From: Prosthecobacter gellanilyticus
GTDB lineage: Bacteria; Verrucomicrobiota; Verrucomicrobiia; Verrucomicrobiales; Verrucomicrobiaceae
Assembly (NCBI RefSeq): GCF_007992435.1
Contig: NZ_BKAG01000037.1
Coordinates: forward strand, 1-64,000
Length of the DNA stretch: 64,000 nucleotides
Direction of reading: 5' to 3'
The translations under genes and the position numbers were made by a program. The notes beneath the pieces were generated by a model. The model saw only the letters and a list, made by a program, of their open reading frames with translations, made no database searches and was not told the origin of the DNA. How positions within the stretch are numbered: the stretch's first letter is position 1; each line of letters begins with the position of its first letter. Below are positions 9,881-19,591 of this stretch, in pieces.

Positions 9881-10086
9881 GAGTTGATCGTGCGGACAGA
9901 CACCCCATGACTCCTCATCCGGGATACCCCCCCTCGGATGGGGCAGACCCACCCATGCAGTTCTCACAAGAGCACTGGTGCTTTGTCGTGCCCATTAGGC
10001 AGAGACTGAAAGTATGCAAACACGCCGCGTTTGGGTGGCGGCCTGCTGAAAGAACCCTGCGCAGCTGGCCGACTCATCGTTCCATC

Positions 10087-11529
10087 ATGAAATCACCTGC
10101 TTTTTGCACCCTCGCCCTGGTCGCCGGACTTGCTGTCACGGCATCGGCTGAAAACAATGTGCCGCCTGAGGGCTTCAAGCCCCTCTTCAACGGCAAGGAC
10201 CTGTCCGGCTGGTATGGTTGGGGCACCCAGGACCCCACGGATTTTTGGAACATGACGCCTGAGAAGAAGGCGGAGTACAAGAAGCAGTCCGTCGAAGGCG
10301 GTCTGAAGGACGCCAAAGGCAATGACAAGGGCGACCACGTCAACGCGCACTGGAGCGTGAAGGACGGTGAACTGGTGAATGATGGCAAAGGCCTCTACCT
10401 CACCACCGACAAGGACTACGGCGACTTCGAACTCATGGTGGACTACAAGATGCTCCCTCTGGGTGACAGCGGCATCTACCTGCGCGGCATTCCCCAGGTG
10501 CAGATCTGGGACTACACGGAAGAGGCCAAGTTCAAGCTCGGCGCGGACAAGGGCTCCGGCAGCCTTTGGAACAACAAGAACGAGGAGGGCAAGTTCCCCT
10601 CCAAGCGCATGGACAAGCCCTTCGGCGAGTGGAACACCTTCCACATCAAGATGATCGGCGAGCGCGTGACCGTGCGCTTCAATGGCGAGATCGTGGTGAA
10701 CAATGCGCCGCTGGAAAACTTCTTCGCGAACAAGAAGGCTGGCTTCATCGCCTATGCCAAAAAGGACGACAAGGCGAAGGACAAGCCTGCAGAGAAGCTG
10801 CCGAATGGGTTCATGCCTGATCCAGCCTTCGCCAAAGGCCCGATCCAGCTCCAGACCCACGGCAGCGAGATCCGCTGGCGCAATGTTTTCATCCGCGAAA
10901 TCCCTGCGGATGAGGCGAACAAGGAACTCGCCGCCCGTGATGCCGAAGGTTTCGTGGAGCACGTGAATGGCAAGGACCTGAGCAACTGGCAGGGCGCGGT
11001 GGAGAACTACGAAGTCAAAGACGGCGCCATCACCTGCAAGCAGGGCAAGGGCGGTGATCTGCTGACCAAGGAAGAATTCGAAAACGGCATCATCCGCGTC
11101 GAGTTCAAGCTGCCAAAGGCAGGCAACAACGGCATCGCCCTGCGCACCCCGCTGGGCGGCCACTCCGCTGCCGATGGCCTCGAGCTCCAGGTCATCGACA
11201 GCGATGGCTACAACGAGAAGCAGGCTGCCGCTGGCAAGCCCGGCCTCAAGCCCGAGCAGTATCATGGCAGCCTTTACCACTGCGTGGGCGCCAAGCACGG
11301 CTACCTGCGTCCGGTGGGTGAGTGGAACTTCCAGGAGATCGAAGTCCAGGGCAGCAAGATCAAGGTGACGCTCAATGGCACCAAGATCCTCGATGTAGAC
11401 ACCGCCACCTTTGACCGCAGCCAGATCGCCCATCCTCCGAAGGGCCTGGACCACACCAAGGGCTTCATCGGCTTTGCTGGTCACAGTGACCCGGTCGTCT
11501 TCCGCAGCTTCAAGGTGAAGACGAAGTAA
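10087..11529 (+). CDS. Exported protein with two DUF1080 (3-keto-disaccharide hydrolase) domains
   Basis: The product has 480 residues: a signal peptide (residues 1-20, cleavage near ASAE) followed by two tandem copies of the DUF1080/PF06439 concanavalin-like fold. Copy one runs from FKPLFNGKDLSGWYGW to about residue 280. Copy two begins near residue 285 with FVEHVNGKDLSNWQG. Both copies carry the paired markers of the family (ELMVDYKM...GDSGIYLRG; IRVEFKLPKAGNNGIALR). Such proteins are abundant in planctomycetes and verrucomicrobia and are linked to polysaccharide or keto-sugar degradation. The ATG at 10087 was chosen because the signal peptide starts there. A strong terminator follows. Confidence 0.9.
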   Translation: MKSPAFCTLALVAGLAVTASAENNVPPEGFKPLFNGKDLSGWYGWGTQDPTDFWNMTPEKKAEYKKQSVEGGLKDAKGNDKGDHVNAHWSVKDGELVNDGKGLYLTTDKDYGDFELMVDYKMLPLGDSGIYLRGIPQVQIWDYTEEAKFKLGADKGSGSLWNNKNEEGKFPSKRMDKPFGEWNTFHIKMIGERVTVRFNGEIVVNNAPLENFFANKKAGFIAYAKKDDKAKDKPAEKLPNGFMPDPAFAKGPIQLQTHGSEIRWRNVFIREIPADEANKELAARDAEGFVEHVNGKDLSNWQGAVENYEVKDGAITCKQGKGGDLLTKEEFENGIIRVEFKLPKAGNNGIALRTPLGGHSAADGLELQVIDSDGYNEKQAAAGKPGLKPEQYHGSLYHCVGAKHGYLRPVGEWNFQEIEVQGSKIKVTLNGTKILDVDTATFDRSQIAHPPKGLDHTKGFIGFAGHSDPVVFRSFKVKTK

Positions 11530-11551
11530 GGTTCTCCTCTTCTGACAACTC

Positions 11552-11586
11552 AGCGCCAAAGTCCTCTCCGGGCTTTGGCGCTTTTT
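11552..11586 (+). terminator. Rho-independent terminator after DUF1080 gene
   Basis: A perfect 10-bp stem (AGCGCCAAAG at 11552-11561 with its complement at 11573-11582) is followed by a T-rich run. It lies 22 bp after the stop codon. Confidence 0.9.
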
Positions 11587-11603
11587 GTGGGTAGAAACCT
11601 CAC

Positions 11604-11687
11604 GTTGGAGTGAAGGCTTTAGCCGATCTGGGAGATGGAGATGGCAATGTCCTGGAGCCCCAGATCGCCTATAGGCTGCACTCCAAC
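11604..11687. repeat. REP-like imperfect palindrome
   Basis: Two 29-bp arms (11604-11632 and 11659-11687) are inverted copies with 25 of 29 positions pairing, separated by 26 bp. The ends are exact (GTTGGAGTG and CGATCTGGG on the left arm). The core contains AGGCTTTAGCC, itself nearly palindromic. It sits after a complete terminator and before the next gene, so a termination role is unlikely. Confidence 0.6.
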
Positions 11688-11766
11688 ATACCGATGCGCA
11701 TCCTGGACGAGAAGTTCGCGCATGACTTCACCGGAGCCGTGATGTTATGTCTTGTCTGGTCGCGAC

Positions 11767-13608
11767 ATGCGTTTCCTCACCCCCCACCTCCTGCACCTGG
11801 CCTGGCTGGCGCTCATTCCGCTGGCGCTTTACCTGTTCAGGAAGCGGGCGCGGCGGGTGCCGGTTTCCACGCTGCTGTTCTTCAGGTCGCTCTCGCGTGA
11901 GCACCAGGAGTCTGCCTGGCTGCGGAAGCTGAAGAAGTGGCTCTCGCTCCTGCTCACGCTGCTGGTCATCGCCGCCGCTGTGCTGGCGCTGGCTCGACCC
12001 ACGGGCGAAGCGGGCGCGGACTCACCTGGAGCCGTGGTGGTCGTGGTGGATCGCTCAGCCTCCATGAGCGCGCGGGACGCCCAGGGCCGCACACGGTTGG
12101 AGGAAGCCAAAAAGCGCCTTCGGGATCGTATCAACGGCCTGCCGGATCAGGTCATCCTTTCCCTGGTGGCTTTTGATGCGCGCCCGCGCGTGCTGCTCTC
12201 CCGCAGCCGCAACCGCCGTGAGTGCCTGCGGCTGCTGAACGAGCTGCAGCCTCAGCCCATGGACGGCCGCCCGGATGCTGCGCTCACCGTGGTGAAGCGT
12301 CTGACTGAGCTGGAAACCAAGTCCCAGATCTGGCATGCAGGTGATGCGCCGCTTCCCGATGTGGACAAAGCCGCCTATGCCTTCATGGACGTGGCCATGG
12401 ACGCTCCGCTGAATGTAGGCATCACCGGCTTCCAGATCCGCCGTGCCCTGCTCGCACGGGACCGTTACGAGGCCTTTGTGAAGGTCAGCGCGGCGAAAGC
12501 GAATGCGGCCAAGCTCACCGCCACGCTTGAGGTCACTTTGGCCGGTCGCCTGGCCCAGCTGCGTGAGATCGATCTCGAGCCAGGAGCCTCCGCCTCCCTC
12601 ATCGTGCCACTGGAAGGTGTGCGCGGACAGTTGATGGAGATGCACTTGAAGGCCGCAGGAGACTGCTTCGGCTGGGATGATGCCGTCGTCGCTCCTCTGC
12701 CGGAGACCCGCCCGCTGGTGGTCGCCGTCGTGGCGGAGAAAGCGGATCCCTTCACCGAGCTGGCTCTGGCTTCCATGATTGAGGCCGGTCGCCTGGAAGT
12801 GCTGAAAGGCCAGCCCGCTGCCTGGCCCATGAAGGACAAGCCTGACGTGTATGTCTTTGAGAACTGGGTGCCTGAGGCCCTGCCCGCGGATCGGCCTGTG
12901 ATCGTGCTGAATCCCCCGAAGAGCAGCGGCCCTGTGCAGGTGCGCCATCTGCAGGAGCCAGGGCTTCCGCATGACAGCGTCCGCAGTGTCGCGCCGGATC
13001 ATCCGTTGCTGTTCCGCATCGCCACCAGCCGTCTCGCCATCACCCAGACCGGTGTGCTTGAGCTGGGTGGATCTCTGGAACCTTTGTGGATGGCCGGAAA
13101 CGAACCCGTGCTCGCCGCAGGCGAGGTGAATGGCCAGCGGCTGGTGGTCACCACCTTTTCACCGGCTCGGTCGGAGCAGCTCGCGCTTCTCCCGGCCTTC
13201 CCGCTGCTGCTGGGAAATGCACTCTACTGGTGCGCGGAGAATAGCGACGCGATCTCCGACCTGCGCGTGCTGCATCCCGGCGATCTCATCACGGAATCCG
13301 GCCTCGTCGAATGGACGGAGTGGACCGGCAGCCAGTTTACCGAGAGCAGCGACCAGGCGGAGAATAACCTTCTTTCTGTCCAGCGCATTGGTGCTTGGAA
13401 GGCAGCGGACCGTCGCGGTGTCAGCGTGCTGGCTTCCATGGGTGAGACCGACCTCCCCGGCCACACGCAGGAGGCGGCTCCCGCCACCGCGCTGCCCAAG
13501 ATCACGGCTCATGCCGGCATCAGTGACTGGCCGCGCCTGCTGCTCTGGTTCGCGCTGGGGGTGCTGGTGCTGGAAAGCTTCCTCTTCCACCGCAAAGCCG
13601 TCTTTTGA
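11767..13608 (+). CDS. BatA/VWA-domain membrane protein
   Basis: The product has 613 residues. The N-terminus matches the BatA (aerotolerance regulator N-terminal) module: a membrane segment at residues 7-20 (LLHLAWLALIPLALYL), an RKRARRVPVSTLLFF linker and a second membrane helix near 58-75. A von Willebrand factor A domain follows, with the MIDAS motif DRSASMS near residue 93. A third helix near the C-terminus (LLLWFALGVLVLESFLF) anchors the end. The VWA region should face the periplasm and bind a partner through a metal ion. The start is the ATG at 11767. No MoxR-type ATPase partner is in the window. The alpha-2-macroglobulin gene follows after 112 bp. Confidence 0.85.
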   Translation: MRFLTPHLLHLAWLALIPLALYLFRKRARRVPVSTLLFFRSLSREHQESAWLRKLKKWLSLLLTLLVIAAAVLALARPTGEAGADSPGAVVVVVDRSASMSARDAQGRTRLEEAKKRLRDRINGLPDQVILSLVAFDARPRVLLSRSRNRRECLRLLNELQPQPMDGRPDAALTVVKRLTELETKSQIWHAGDAPLPDVDKAAYAFMDVAMDAPLNVGITGFQIRRALLARDRYEAFVKVSAAKANAAKLTATLEVTLAGRLAQLREIDLEPGASASLIVPLEGVRGQLMEMHLKAAGDCFGWDDAVVAPLPETRPLVVAVVAEKADPFTELALASMIEAGRLEVLKGQPAAWPMKDKPDVYVFENWVPEALPADRPVIVLNPPKSSGPVQVRHLQEPGLPHDSVRSVAPDHPLLFRIATSRLAITQTGVLELGGSLEPLWMAGNEPVLAAGEVNGQRLVVTTFSPARSEQLALLPAFPLLLGNALYWCAENSDAISDLRVLHPGDLITESGLVEWTEWTGSQFTESSDQAENNLLSVQRIGAWKAADRRGVSVLASMGETDLPGHTQEAAPATALPKITAHAGISDWPRLLLWFALGVLVLESFLFHRKAVF

Positions 13609-13632
13609 CCGGCTGCCACAGATCCGGGGGTG

Positions 13633-13662
13633 ATGGGAATACTTCACTAGCAGTATTCCCAT
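13633..13662 (+). other. Stem-loop between VWA and alpha-2-macroglobulin genes
   Basis: An 11-bp perfect stem (ATGGGAATACT at 13633-13643, complement 13652-13662) has an 8-nt loop. No T-tract follows, so it is not a standard terminator. It could stabilise or attenuate the transcript ahead of the very long downstream gene. Confidence 0.6.
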
Positions 13663-13720
13663 AGAGATCGCTCGCTAAGTGAAGGCGGACCCATACTTTA
13701 GTGGACCGACCTCCTCATAT

Positions 13721-16700
13721 ATGTCCCAATCCTCCGGTTCACGGGTAGCACGCATGCTGCGTGCTTTGTTAGGTGAGTTTCACTACAAACCTCCGGGCTG
13801 GATGCCGGTCTTCGCACGTGCGGCTGACGAGCACCTGCATGCCAATCCTGGCCGTTACGCCAGTCTCATCGTTGTCATCGGCATTGGCTTTCTGGCCGTG
13901 CCCAAGCTGCTCGAATGGCAGCGCGCGCACCAGCCGCATGCGCGTCAGCTCACGGAGTCACGCCAGGTGAAAGGCACGCTCACCATGCCCGGTGTCACGC
14001 CCGTGGTGAAGGGGAAGCTGCAGCCCATGCCCATCATCCTGAACTTCGATGCTTCGACTGCGAAGCTCGATGCCGTGAACAAGAAGGCGGAAGGCATCAC
14101 CCTCACACCCGCGCATGAGGGCGAGTGGAAGTGGACCTCGGACCGCCAGCTCACCTTCACGCCTGTGAAAGACTGGGCTCCAGCTCAAGAGTATAACATT
14201 GAGCTCGACAAAAAATCCCTGCCTCCGGAAGTGGTGCTCAAAGAAAACGAATGGACCGCCAGCACGCCCGCGCTGGTGATCCAGATCTCCAAGGAAGAGT
14301 TCGAGATCAATCCTGAGGACCCCGCCGTGCAAACCGTCGTCGTCGGTTATCAGTCCAGCCATCCGCTGACCAAGGCTGAGGTGGAATCCCGGATCTCGCT
14401 GGAGGTCATCGGCGGATCCAAGATCTTTGAATGGAAAGGCCAGAAGCCCGACCGTCTCTTCACGGTCACGGAGGGTGTCCATGCGCGTGAGTTCTGGATG
14501 CGCACCACACGCATCCAGATCCCGGAGAAGGAAGACTTCGTGAAGATCACACTGCGTGGGTCCATCGCGTCCAGCCTGGGCGGCAAGCCTCTCGGGGCTG
14601 ACATTGTGAGGAAGGTGCGTGTGCCTGACATCGACAGCGGATTCAAGATCACTTCCACCGACACGGAGATTGTCACCACGGAGGACGGCGATCCCGAGCA
14701 GTTCCTGTTTGTACACACAGAAGGTTATGCCAGAAGTGAAGTGCTGATGAAGAATCTCAATGTGTGGCTCGAGCCGCTGGAGTTCACCATCAAGGATAAT
14801 CAGGGGCACGATGTGGTCGCCGGCGTGAATGACGTGACCGAGACCGTGCTGAAGCAGTTTGCCCCGGTGAAGCTGAAGCCTGTCGAATTGGAAGCCACTG
14901 AAGGCGGCTCCGTGACGACGAAGCATGGCTTCAAGTTCCTCGCGGAGAAATCCGGCCGAATCTTTGTGCGTGTGAACAAAGGCCTCGAAGCGCTCGGCGG
15001 CTTCCGTCTGGCCAAGGAGTTTCGTGCGTTCGCGGCCGTGCCTGAGTTTCCGAAGGAAGTTCAAGTGCTCGGCAAGGGCGGTGTGCTCGCGCTGAATGGC
15101 GAGCGCAAGCTCTCCGTGAAAACACGCGGCGTGCCGAACCTGCGTGTGACCATGGCCCGCGTGCCTGCGCGGCAGGTGAACCATCTCGTCGTCATGACGG
15201 AAGGTGATTTCGCCAGTCCTCACTTTGTCATGGGCGAGGGCTTTGATGAATCAAACATCGCGCGCTTCCTGCGCCGTGTGCAGCCGGTGGCCATGAAGAA
15301 TGAGTACGAGGCCAGCTACTCGGTCATTGATTTCGCCAGCGCTTTGCAGACCCAGGACAGCAGTGATCCTGACAACTCACGCGGCCTGTTCTTCCTCACC
15401 GCGGAAGGTGTGGAGCCGAAGGAAAACTCCGAAAAGCGCACCGAAGGTGATGCCACGAAGGATGACTGGGAAGACATCGACCATGCCTCGGCGCAGCGCT
15501 TCGTGCTTATCACGGATCTCGGCCTCATGGTGAAGCGGAACGCTGATGGCACGCGTGATGTCTTTGTGCAGAGCGTGCAGACAGGTGACCCGGTGAATGG
15601 CGCCACCATCACCGTGCTGGCGAAGAACGGCGAGTATCTGCTGCAACGCACCACGACGGACGGCCACGCGCAGCTGCCTGACATTGAAAACTTCCTGCGT
15701 GAGAAGAAGCCCGTGGCCATCATCGCCTCGCTCGGCAGTGATCTCTCCTTCCTGCCGTTCGAGCGCCCGGACCGTCTGCTTGATTTCTCACGCTTTGACA
15801 TCGGTGGCGTGATGGCCTCCGAAGGCGAGCGCCTGGAAGCCTTCCTGTTCAGCGAGCGCGGTGTGTATCGTCCTGGAGACAAGGTGCATCTTGGGGCGGT
15901 GGTGAAGCGTCGTGACTGGCTCGCTGTTCCCACAGGCCTGCCGCTGGAGATGCAGATCATCAATGCGAAGGATGAAGTCATCGACACGCAGAAGGTCGCG
16001 CTCAGCGAGGATGGCTTCCTCTCCGTGACCACTGAAACCGACGAGTCAGATCCCACCGGCAAATACAAGGCGCGGCTCTTCCTCATCGAAAACGAGGAGG
16101 AGAACCGCCGCACACGGCTCGGTGAGATGGTCTTCCGCGTGGAAGACTTCCAGCCGGACCGCATGAAGCTTGCGGTCGAGCTGACCGGAGATGAAAACGC
16201 GGGCTGGCTGCAACCCCACGGCATCCAGGCGGCAGTGTCATTGCAAACTTTGTTCGGCTTCGCCGCCGCGGATCGTGAGCTGAAGGCGCGCCTGGAGTTG
16301 GTGCCCGGTGATTTTGCTTTCCCGGCTTTCCCTGACTACACCTTCCACAACCGCCTGCCCATGACCACGTTGGTGGATGAGCACACACTGGAACCCGGCC
16401 AGAAGGTGGAGCTCGGCCAGCAGAAAACAGATGAGGCTGGCAAGGCGGTCTTTGATCTCGGCATGGAGCGCTTTGACCAAAGCTGCTTCCGCGCGACCTT
16501 GCTTGTCGAGGCCTTTGAGGCTGATGGCGGCCGCAGCGTGCGCGCTGGCAAAGATTTTCTGGTGGCGTCGCTGCCCTACGTCGTCGGTTACAAACCAGAG
16601 GCTCGGCTCGACTACCTCGGCAAGGACACCGTCGCCACGGTGAAGTTCATCGCGCTCGGCCCGGATGTGAAGCCGATGGCGCCACCCGACCTCACGGCAC

Positions 16701-19591
16701 GCGTGCTGCAGATCCGCCATGTCTCTGTGCTGACAAAGCAGGAGAGCGGCAGCTATGCCTATGTCTCGACGCAGCGTGAGAGCATGATCAGCGAGGCGCG
16801 CTTTGCCCTCCCCGTCGAAGGCGCGACTTACACGCTGCCCACCGCTACTGCGGGCGAGTTTCGTCTGGAGCTGCGTGATGCAGAAAGCAATGTGGTCTGT
16901 GCCACCGCCTTCACCATCGTGGGCAAGGGCGATGCTGAGCGTAGTCTCGAGCGTGATGCCGAGCTGGGCATCAAGCTGGCCAAGGCGAACTGGAACAGCG
17001 GCGATCTTCTCGAAGCCAGCCTGAGCGCTACTTACACTGGCGCGGGCCTGCTCACCATCGAGCGGGATCGCGTGCTCGGCTGGCAGTGGTTCAAAGCCGG
17101 CACGCCTGCCAGTGTGCAGCACATCACTGTGCCGGCGGACATGGAAGGGTCCGCCTACGTGAGCGCATCGTTTGTTCGCGCCTTGGACTCGCCGGAGATT
17201 TTTACTTCGCCGCTGAGTTATGCCGTGAGTCACTTCGTGGCGAATCCGGACAAGCGCCGTTTTGATGTGACCGTGGATGCCCCGACTCTCGTCAAACCCG
17301 GCGAGGTTCTGAAGATTGGTTATCTGACTTCCAAGCCATCGCGCATCGCCATCTATGCGGTGGATGCAGGCATTCATCAGATCACGGACTATCAGCTGCC
17401 AGATCCGCTCTCGCATCTGAACCGTCAGCGCGCTCTCGAGGTGGAGACGGAGCAGCTCATGGACCTCATCCTGCCGGAGTTCCGCTTCATCTCGCAGAGC
17501 AAGGCCTTTGGCGGTGATGCGGACAAGCCGCTGAAGCTGAACCTGAACCCCTTCAAGCGTCGTCGCGAACCTCCGGTGGTCTACTGGAGCGGCCTGGTCG
17601 AAGCCGGACCTGAGCGCAAGGAGGTGACCTACACCGTGCCCGACTACTTCGCGGGCAAACTGAACATCATGGCCGTGGCTGTCTCCGCAGATGGTGTGGG
17701 GCGTTCCGAGACGAGCACGACGGTTCGTGGGCCGCTGGTGCTGACGCCGAACGTGCCCTTCTTCGCGGCACCGGGTGATGAGTTCACCGCCTCACTCACG
17801 GTGGCGAACAACCTCGAAGGTGCAGATGCGCAGCAGCCCATCAGCATCACGGCGAATGTCACACCGCATCTGGAGGTCATCGAGTCACCGCAGGGCGCGC
17901 TGAACCTCGCCACCGGCAAGGAAGGCACCGTGCGTTTCCGCGTGAAGGTGAAGGAAGAGCTTGGCGGCGCCGAGATCACCTTCAAGGCGGACGCTGCAGG
18001 CCAGACGGTGCTGCGTCGTGCCACGCTGAGCGTGCGACCTGCCGCGCCCTACATGACGAATGTGCAGAGCGGCTGGTTCCGCGAGCCGAAGATGGATGTC
18101 AAAGTCAGCCGTGAGATGTTCCCGCAGTATCGAAAGCTGGATGCGACCGCCTCTGCGCTGCCTCTGGGTCTTGCGCGTGGCCTGGAAGCCTATTTGCATG
18201 AGTATCCCTATGGATGCTCCGAGCAGATCACCAGCCGTGCGATTTCACGCTTGTTGTTAGCCAAGGATGCCGACTTTGGCTTTGATCCGAAGGAATCCGC
18301 GGAGCAGCTCGAGGATGCCTTCCAGCTTCTGCGCAGCCGCCAGCATTCCAATGGTGGATTTGGCTACTGGGATTCCGATGCCGATGCAGGCATGGATTAC
18401 CTCTCCGTCTATGTCACACGCTTCCTCACCGAGGCGCGTGATGCCGGTCATGCCGTGCCTGCGGAGATGCTGGACGATGCCCGCGGCCGCATGCGCGAGA
18501 TGGGTCGCGCTAAAATCAGCAGCCTCAACGAAGCCTCCATCCAGGCCGCTGCCATCTACCTGCTCACGCGTCATGGTGAGAACACCTCCAGCCTTGTGCT
18601 GAACCTGCGTGACTACCTGCGCACCCAGCATCAGGAAGCCTGGCGCTCCACGCTGACCGGCGCCTATCTCGCGGGCACCTATGCCTTGCTGAAGCAGCAG
18701 AACGAGGCTGAGACACTCATCAACGACTATTGGAAGGCCGCGAAGAAGGCCCGCTCCGCCACACGCTGGACTGGTGCCTACTATCTGGAGCCGCAGGTCG
18801 GCCAGGCAGAAGGTTTTGCGCTGCTGTGCAAGCACTTTCCAGATCGCGCGAAAACTCTCGGCTATGAGGACATCTCGGTGATCACAGAGCCGCTCGCACG
18901 CCAGCGCTTCAACACCATCAGCGCGGCCACCACCATCCTCGCGCTCAAGGCTTATGCTGATGCAGCCGGGCAGATGCAGGTGAAGCTTTCGCTCAGCGAG
19001 ATCCCTCGCGCGGGCGGTGCGCCGCAGGTGCTGGTGCCGGAGATGACCGGCCTGCTGAAGGGCGCCTTCAATCCCGGCGCAGGTGCGCTCCGCTTCAATC
19101 TCACGCAGGGTGGCAATGCCGACCTCGGTGCCTTCTATCAGGTGACGGAGTCGGGCTTTGACAAGACTCCGTCCAGCGAGCGGATTGCCGATGGTTTGGA
19201 GGTCTCCCGCGAGATCGTGGATGCCGAAGGCAAGCCGCTGACGAAGCTGAAGGTCGGCGCGGGGACGCTGGTGCGTCTGCGGGTGCGCAATGTCTCGCCG
19301 GATGCCCTCACGAACATCGCGCTTCTCGATCTCATGCCCGGCAGCTTTGAGCTGGAGCCGAATGGTCTGCGTCCGGGCCGCGACACGGTCGCTGGCGCGG
19401 ACTATGTGGACGTGCGTGAGGACCGGAACGTCTTCTTCTGCTCGCTCGACAAGGGCGAGACCAAAACTTTTGCTTACCGTATCAAGCCCATCGCCGCGGG
19501 CAGCTATGTGATCCCGCCGGTCTTTGCTGAAAGCATGTATGACCGCGGCATCAAAGGCAGCTCGGGCGGCGGCAAGGTGGAGGTGGAGTGA
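13721..19591 (+). CDS. Bacterial alpha-2-macroglobulin, thioester type
   Basis: The product is a 1956-residue envelope protein of the bacterial alpha-2-macroglobulin family (E. coli YfhM-like), a periplasmic protease trap. A membrane anchor lies near residues 47-63 (SLIVVIGIGFLAVPKLLE). A long series of MG/beta-sandwich domains follows, with a bait-like region in the middle. The thioester motif is intact: YPYGCSEQ, with Cys at about residue 1499, at the start of the alpha-helical TED domain. C-terminal receptor-like beta domains end the protein. The ATG at 13721 was chosen; a GTG at 13679 is in frame. The stop overlaps a GTG of the pbpC frame (GTGA), so the two are translationally coupled. 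This A2M-PBP1C pairing is the standard arrangement and implies cell-wall surveillance. Confidence 0.94.
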   Translation: MSQSSGSRVARMLRALLGEFHYKPPGWMPVFARAADEHLHANPGRYASLIVVIGIGFLAVPKLLEWQRAHQPHARQLTESRQVKGTLTMPGVTPVVKGKLQPMPIILNFDASTAKLDAVNKKAEGITLTPAHEGEWKWTSDRQLTFTPVKDWAPAQEYNIELDKKSLPPEVVLKENEWTASTPALVIQISKEEFEINPEDPAVQTVVVGYQSSHPLTKAEVESRISLEVIGGSKIFEWKGQKPDRLFTVTEGVHAREFWMRTTRIQIPEKEDFVKITLRGSIASSLGGKPLGADIVRKVRVPDIDSGFKITSTDTEIVTTEDGDPEQFLFVHTEGYARSEVLMKNLNVWLEPLEFTIKDNQGHDVVAGVNDVTETVLKQFAPVKLKPVELEATEGGSVTTKHGFKFLAEKSGRIFVRVNKGLEALGGFRLAKEFRAFAAVPEFPKEVQVLGKGGVLALNGERKLSVKTRGVPNLRVTMARVPARQVNHLVVMTEGDFASPHFVMGEGFDESNIARFLRRVQPVAMKNEYEASYSVIDFASALQTQDSSDPDNSRGLFFLTAEGVEPKENSEKRTEGDATKDDWEDIDHASAQRFVLITDLGLMVKRNADGTRDVFVQSVQTGDPVNGATITVLAKNGEYLLQRTTTDGHAQLPDIENFLREKKPVAIIASLGSDLSFLPFERPDRLLDFSRFDIGGVMASEGERLEAFLFSERGVYRPGDKVHLGAVVKRRDWLAVPTGLPLEMQIINAKDEVIDTQKVALSEDGFLSVTTETDESDPTGKYKARLFLIENEEENRRTRLGEMVFRVEDFQPDRMKLAVELTGDENAGWLQPHGIQAAVSLQTLFGFAAADRELKARLELVPGDFAFPAFPDYTFHNRLPMTTLVDEHTLEPGQKVELGQQKTDEAGKAVFDLGMERFDQSCFRATLLVEAFEADGGRSVRAGKDFLVASLPYVVGYKPEARLDYLGKDTVATVKFIALGPDVKPMAPPDLTARVLQIRHVSVLTKQESGSYAYVSTQRESMISEARFALPVEGATYTLPTATAGEFRLELRDAESNVVCATAFTIVGKGDAERSLERDAELGIKLAKANWNSGDLLEASLSATYTGAGLLTIERDRVLGWQWFKAGTPASVQHITVPADMEGSAYVSASFVRALDSPEIFTSPLSYAVSHFVANPDKRRFDVTVDAPTLVKPGEVLKIGYLTSKPSRIAIYAVDAGIHQITDYQLPDPLSHLNRQRALEVETEQLMDLILPEFRFISQSKAFGGDADKPLKLNLNPFKRRREPPVVYWSGLVEAGPERKEVTYTVPDYFAGKLNIMAVAVSADGVGRSETSTTVRGPLVLTPNVPFFAAPGDEFTASLTVANNLEGADAQQPISITANVTPHLEVIESPQGALNLATGKEGTVRFRVKVKEELGGAEITFKADAAGQTVLRRATLSVRPAAPYMTNVQSGWFREPKMDVKVSREMFPQYRKLDATASALPLGLARGLEAYLHEYPYGCSEQITSRAISRLLLAKDADFGFDPKESAEQLEDAFQLLRSRQHSNGGFGYWDSDADAGMDYLSVYVTRFLTEARDAGHAVPAEMLDDARGRMREMGRAKISSLNEASIQAAAIYLLTRHGENTSSLVLNLRDYLRTQHQEAWRSTLTGAYLAGTYALLKQQNEAETLINDYWKAAKKARSATRWTGAYYLEPQVGQAEGFALLCKHFPDRAKTLGYEDISVITEPLARQRFNTISAATTILALKAYADAAGQMQVKLSLSEIPRAGGAPQVLVPEMTGLLKGAFNPGAGALRFNLTQGGNADLGAFYQVTESGFDKTPSSERIADGLEVSREIVDAEGKPLTKLKVGAGTLVRLRVRNVSPDALTNIALLDLMPGSFELEPNGLRPGRDTVAGADYVDVREDRNVFFCSLDKGETKTFAYRIKPIAAGSYVIPPVFAESMYDRGIKGSSGGGKVEVE

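Noticed and set aside
10093-11559. Minus-strand open frame (488 codons) antisense to the DUF1080 gene
   Set aside because: The composition is that of a shadow frame, and the plus-strand protein has clear domains and a signal peptide.
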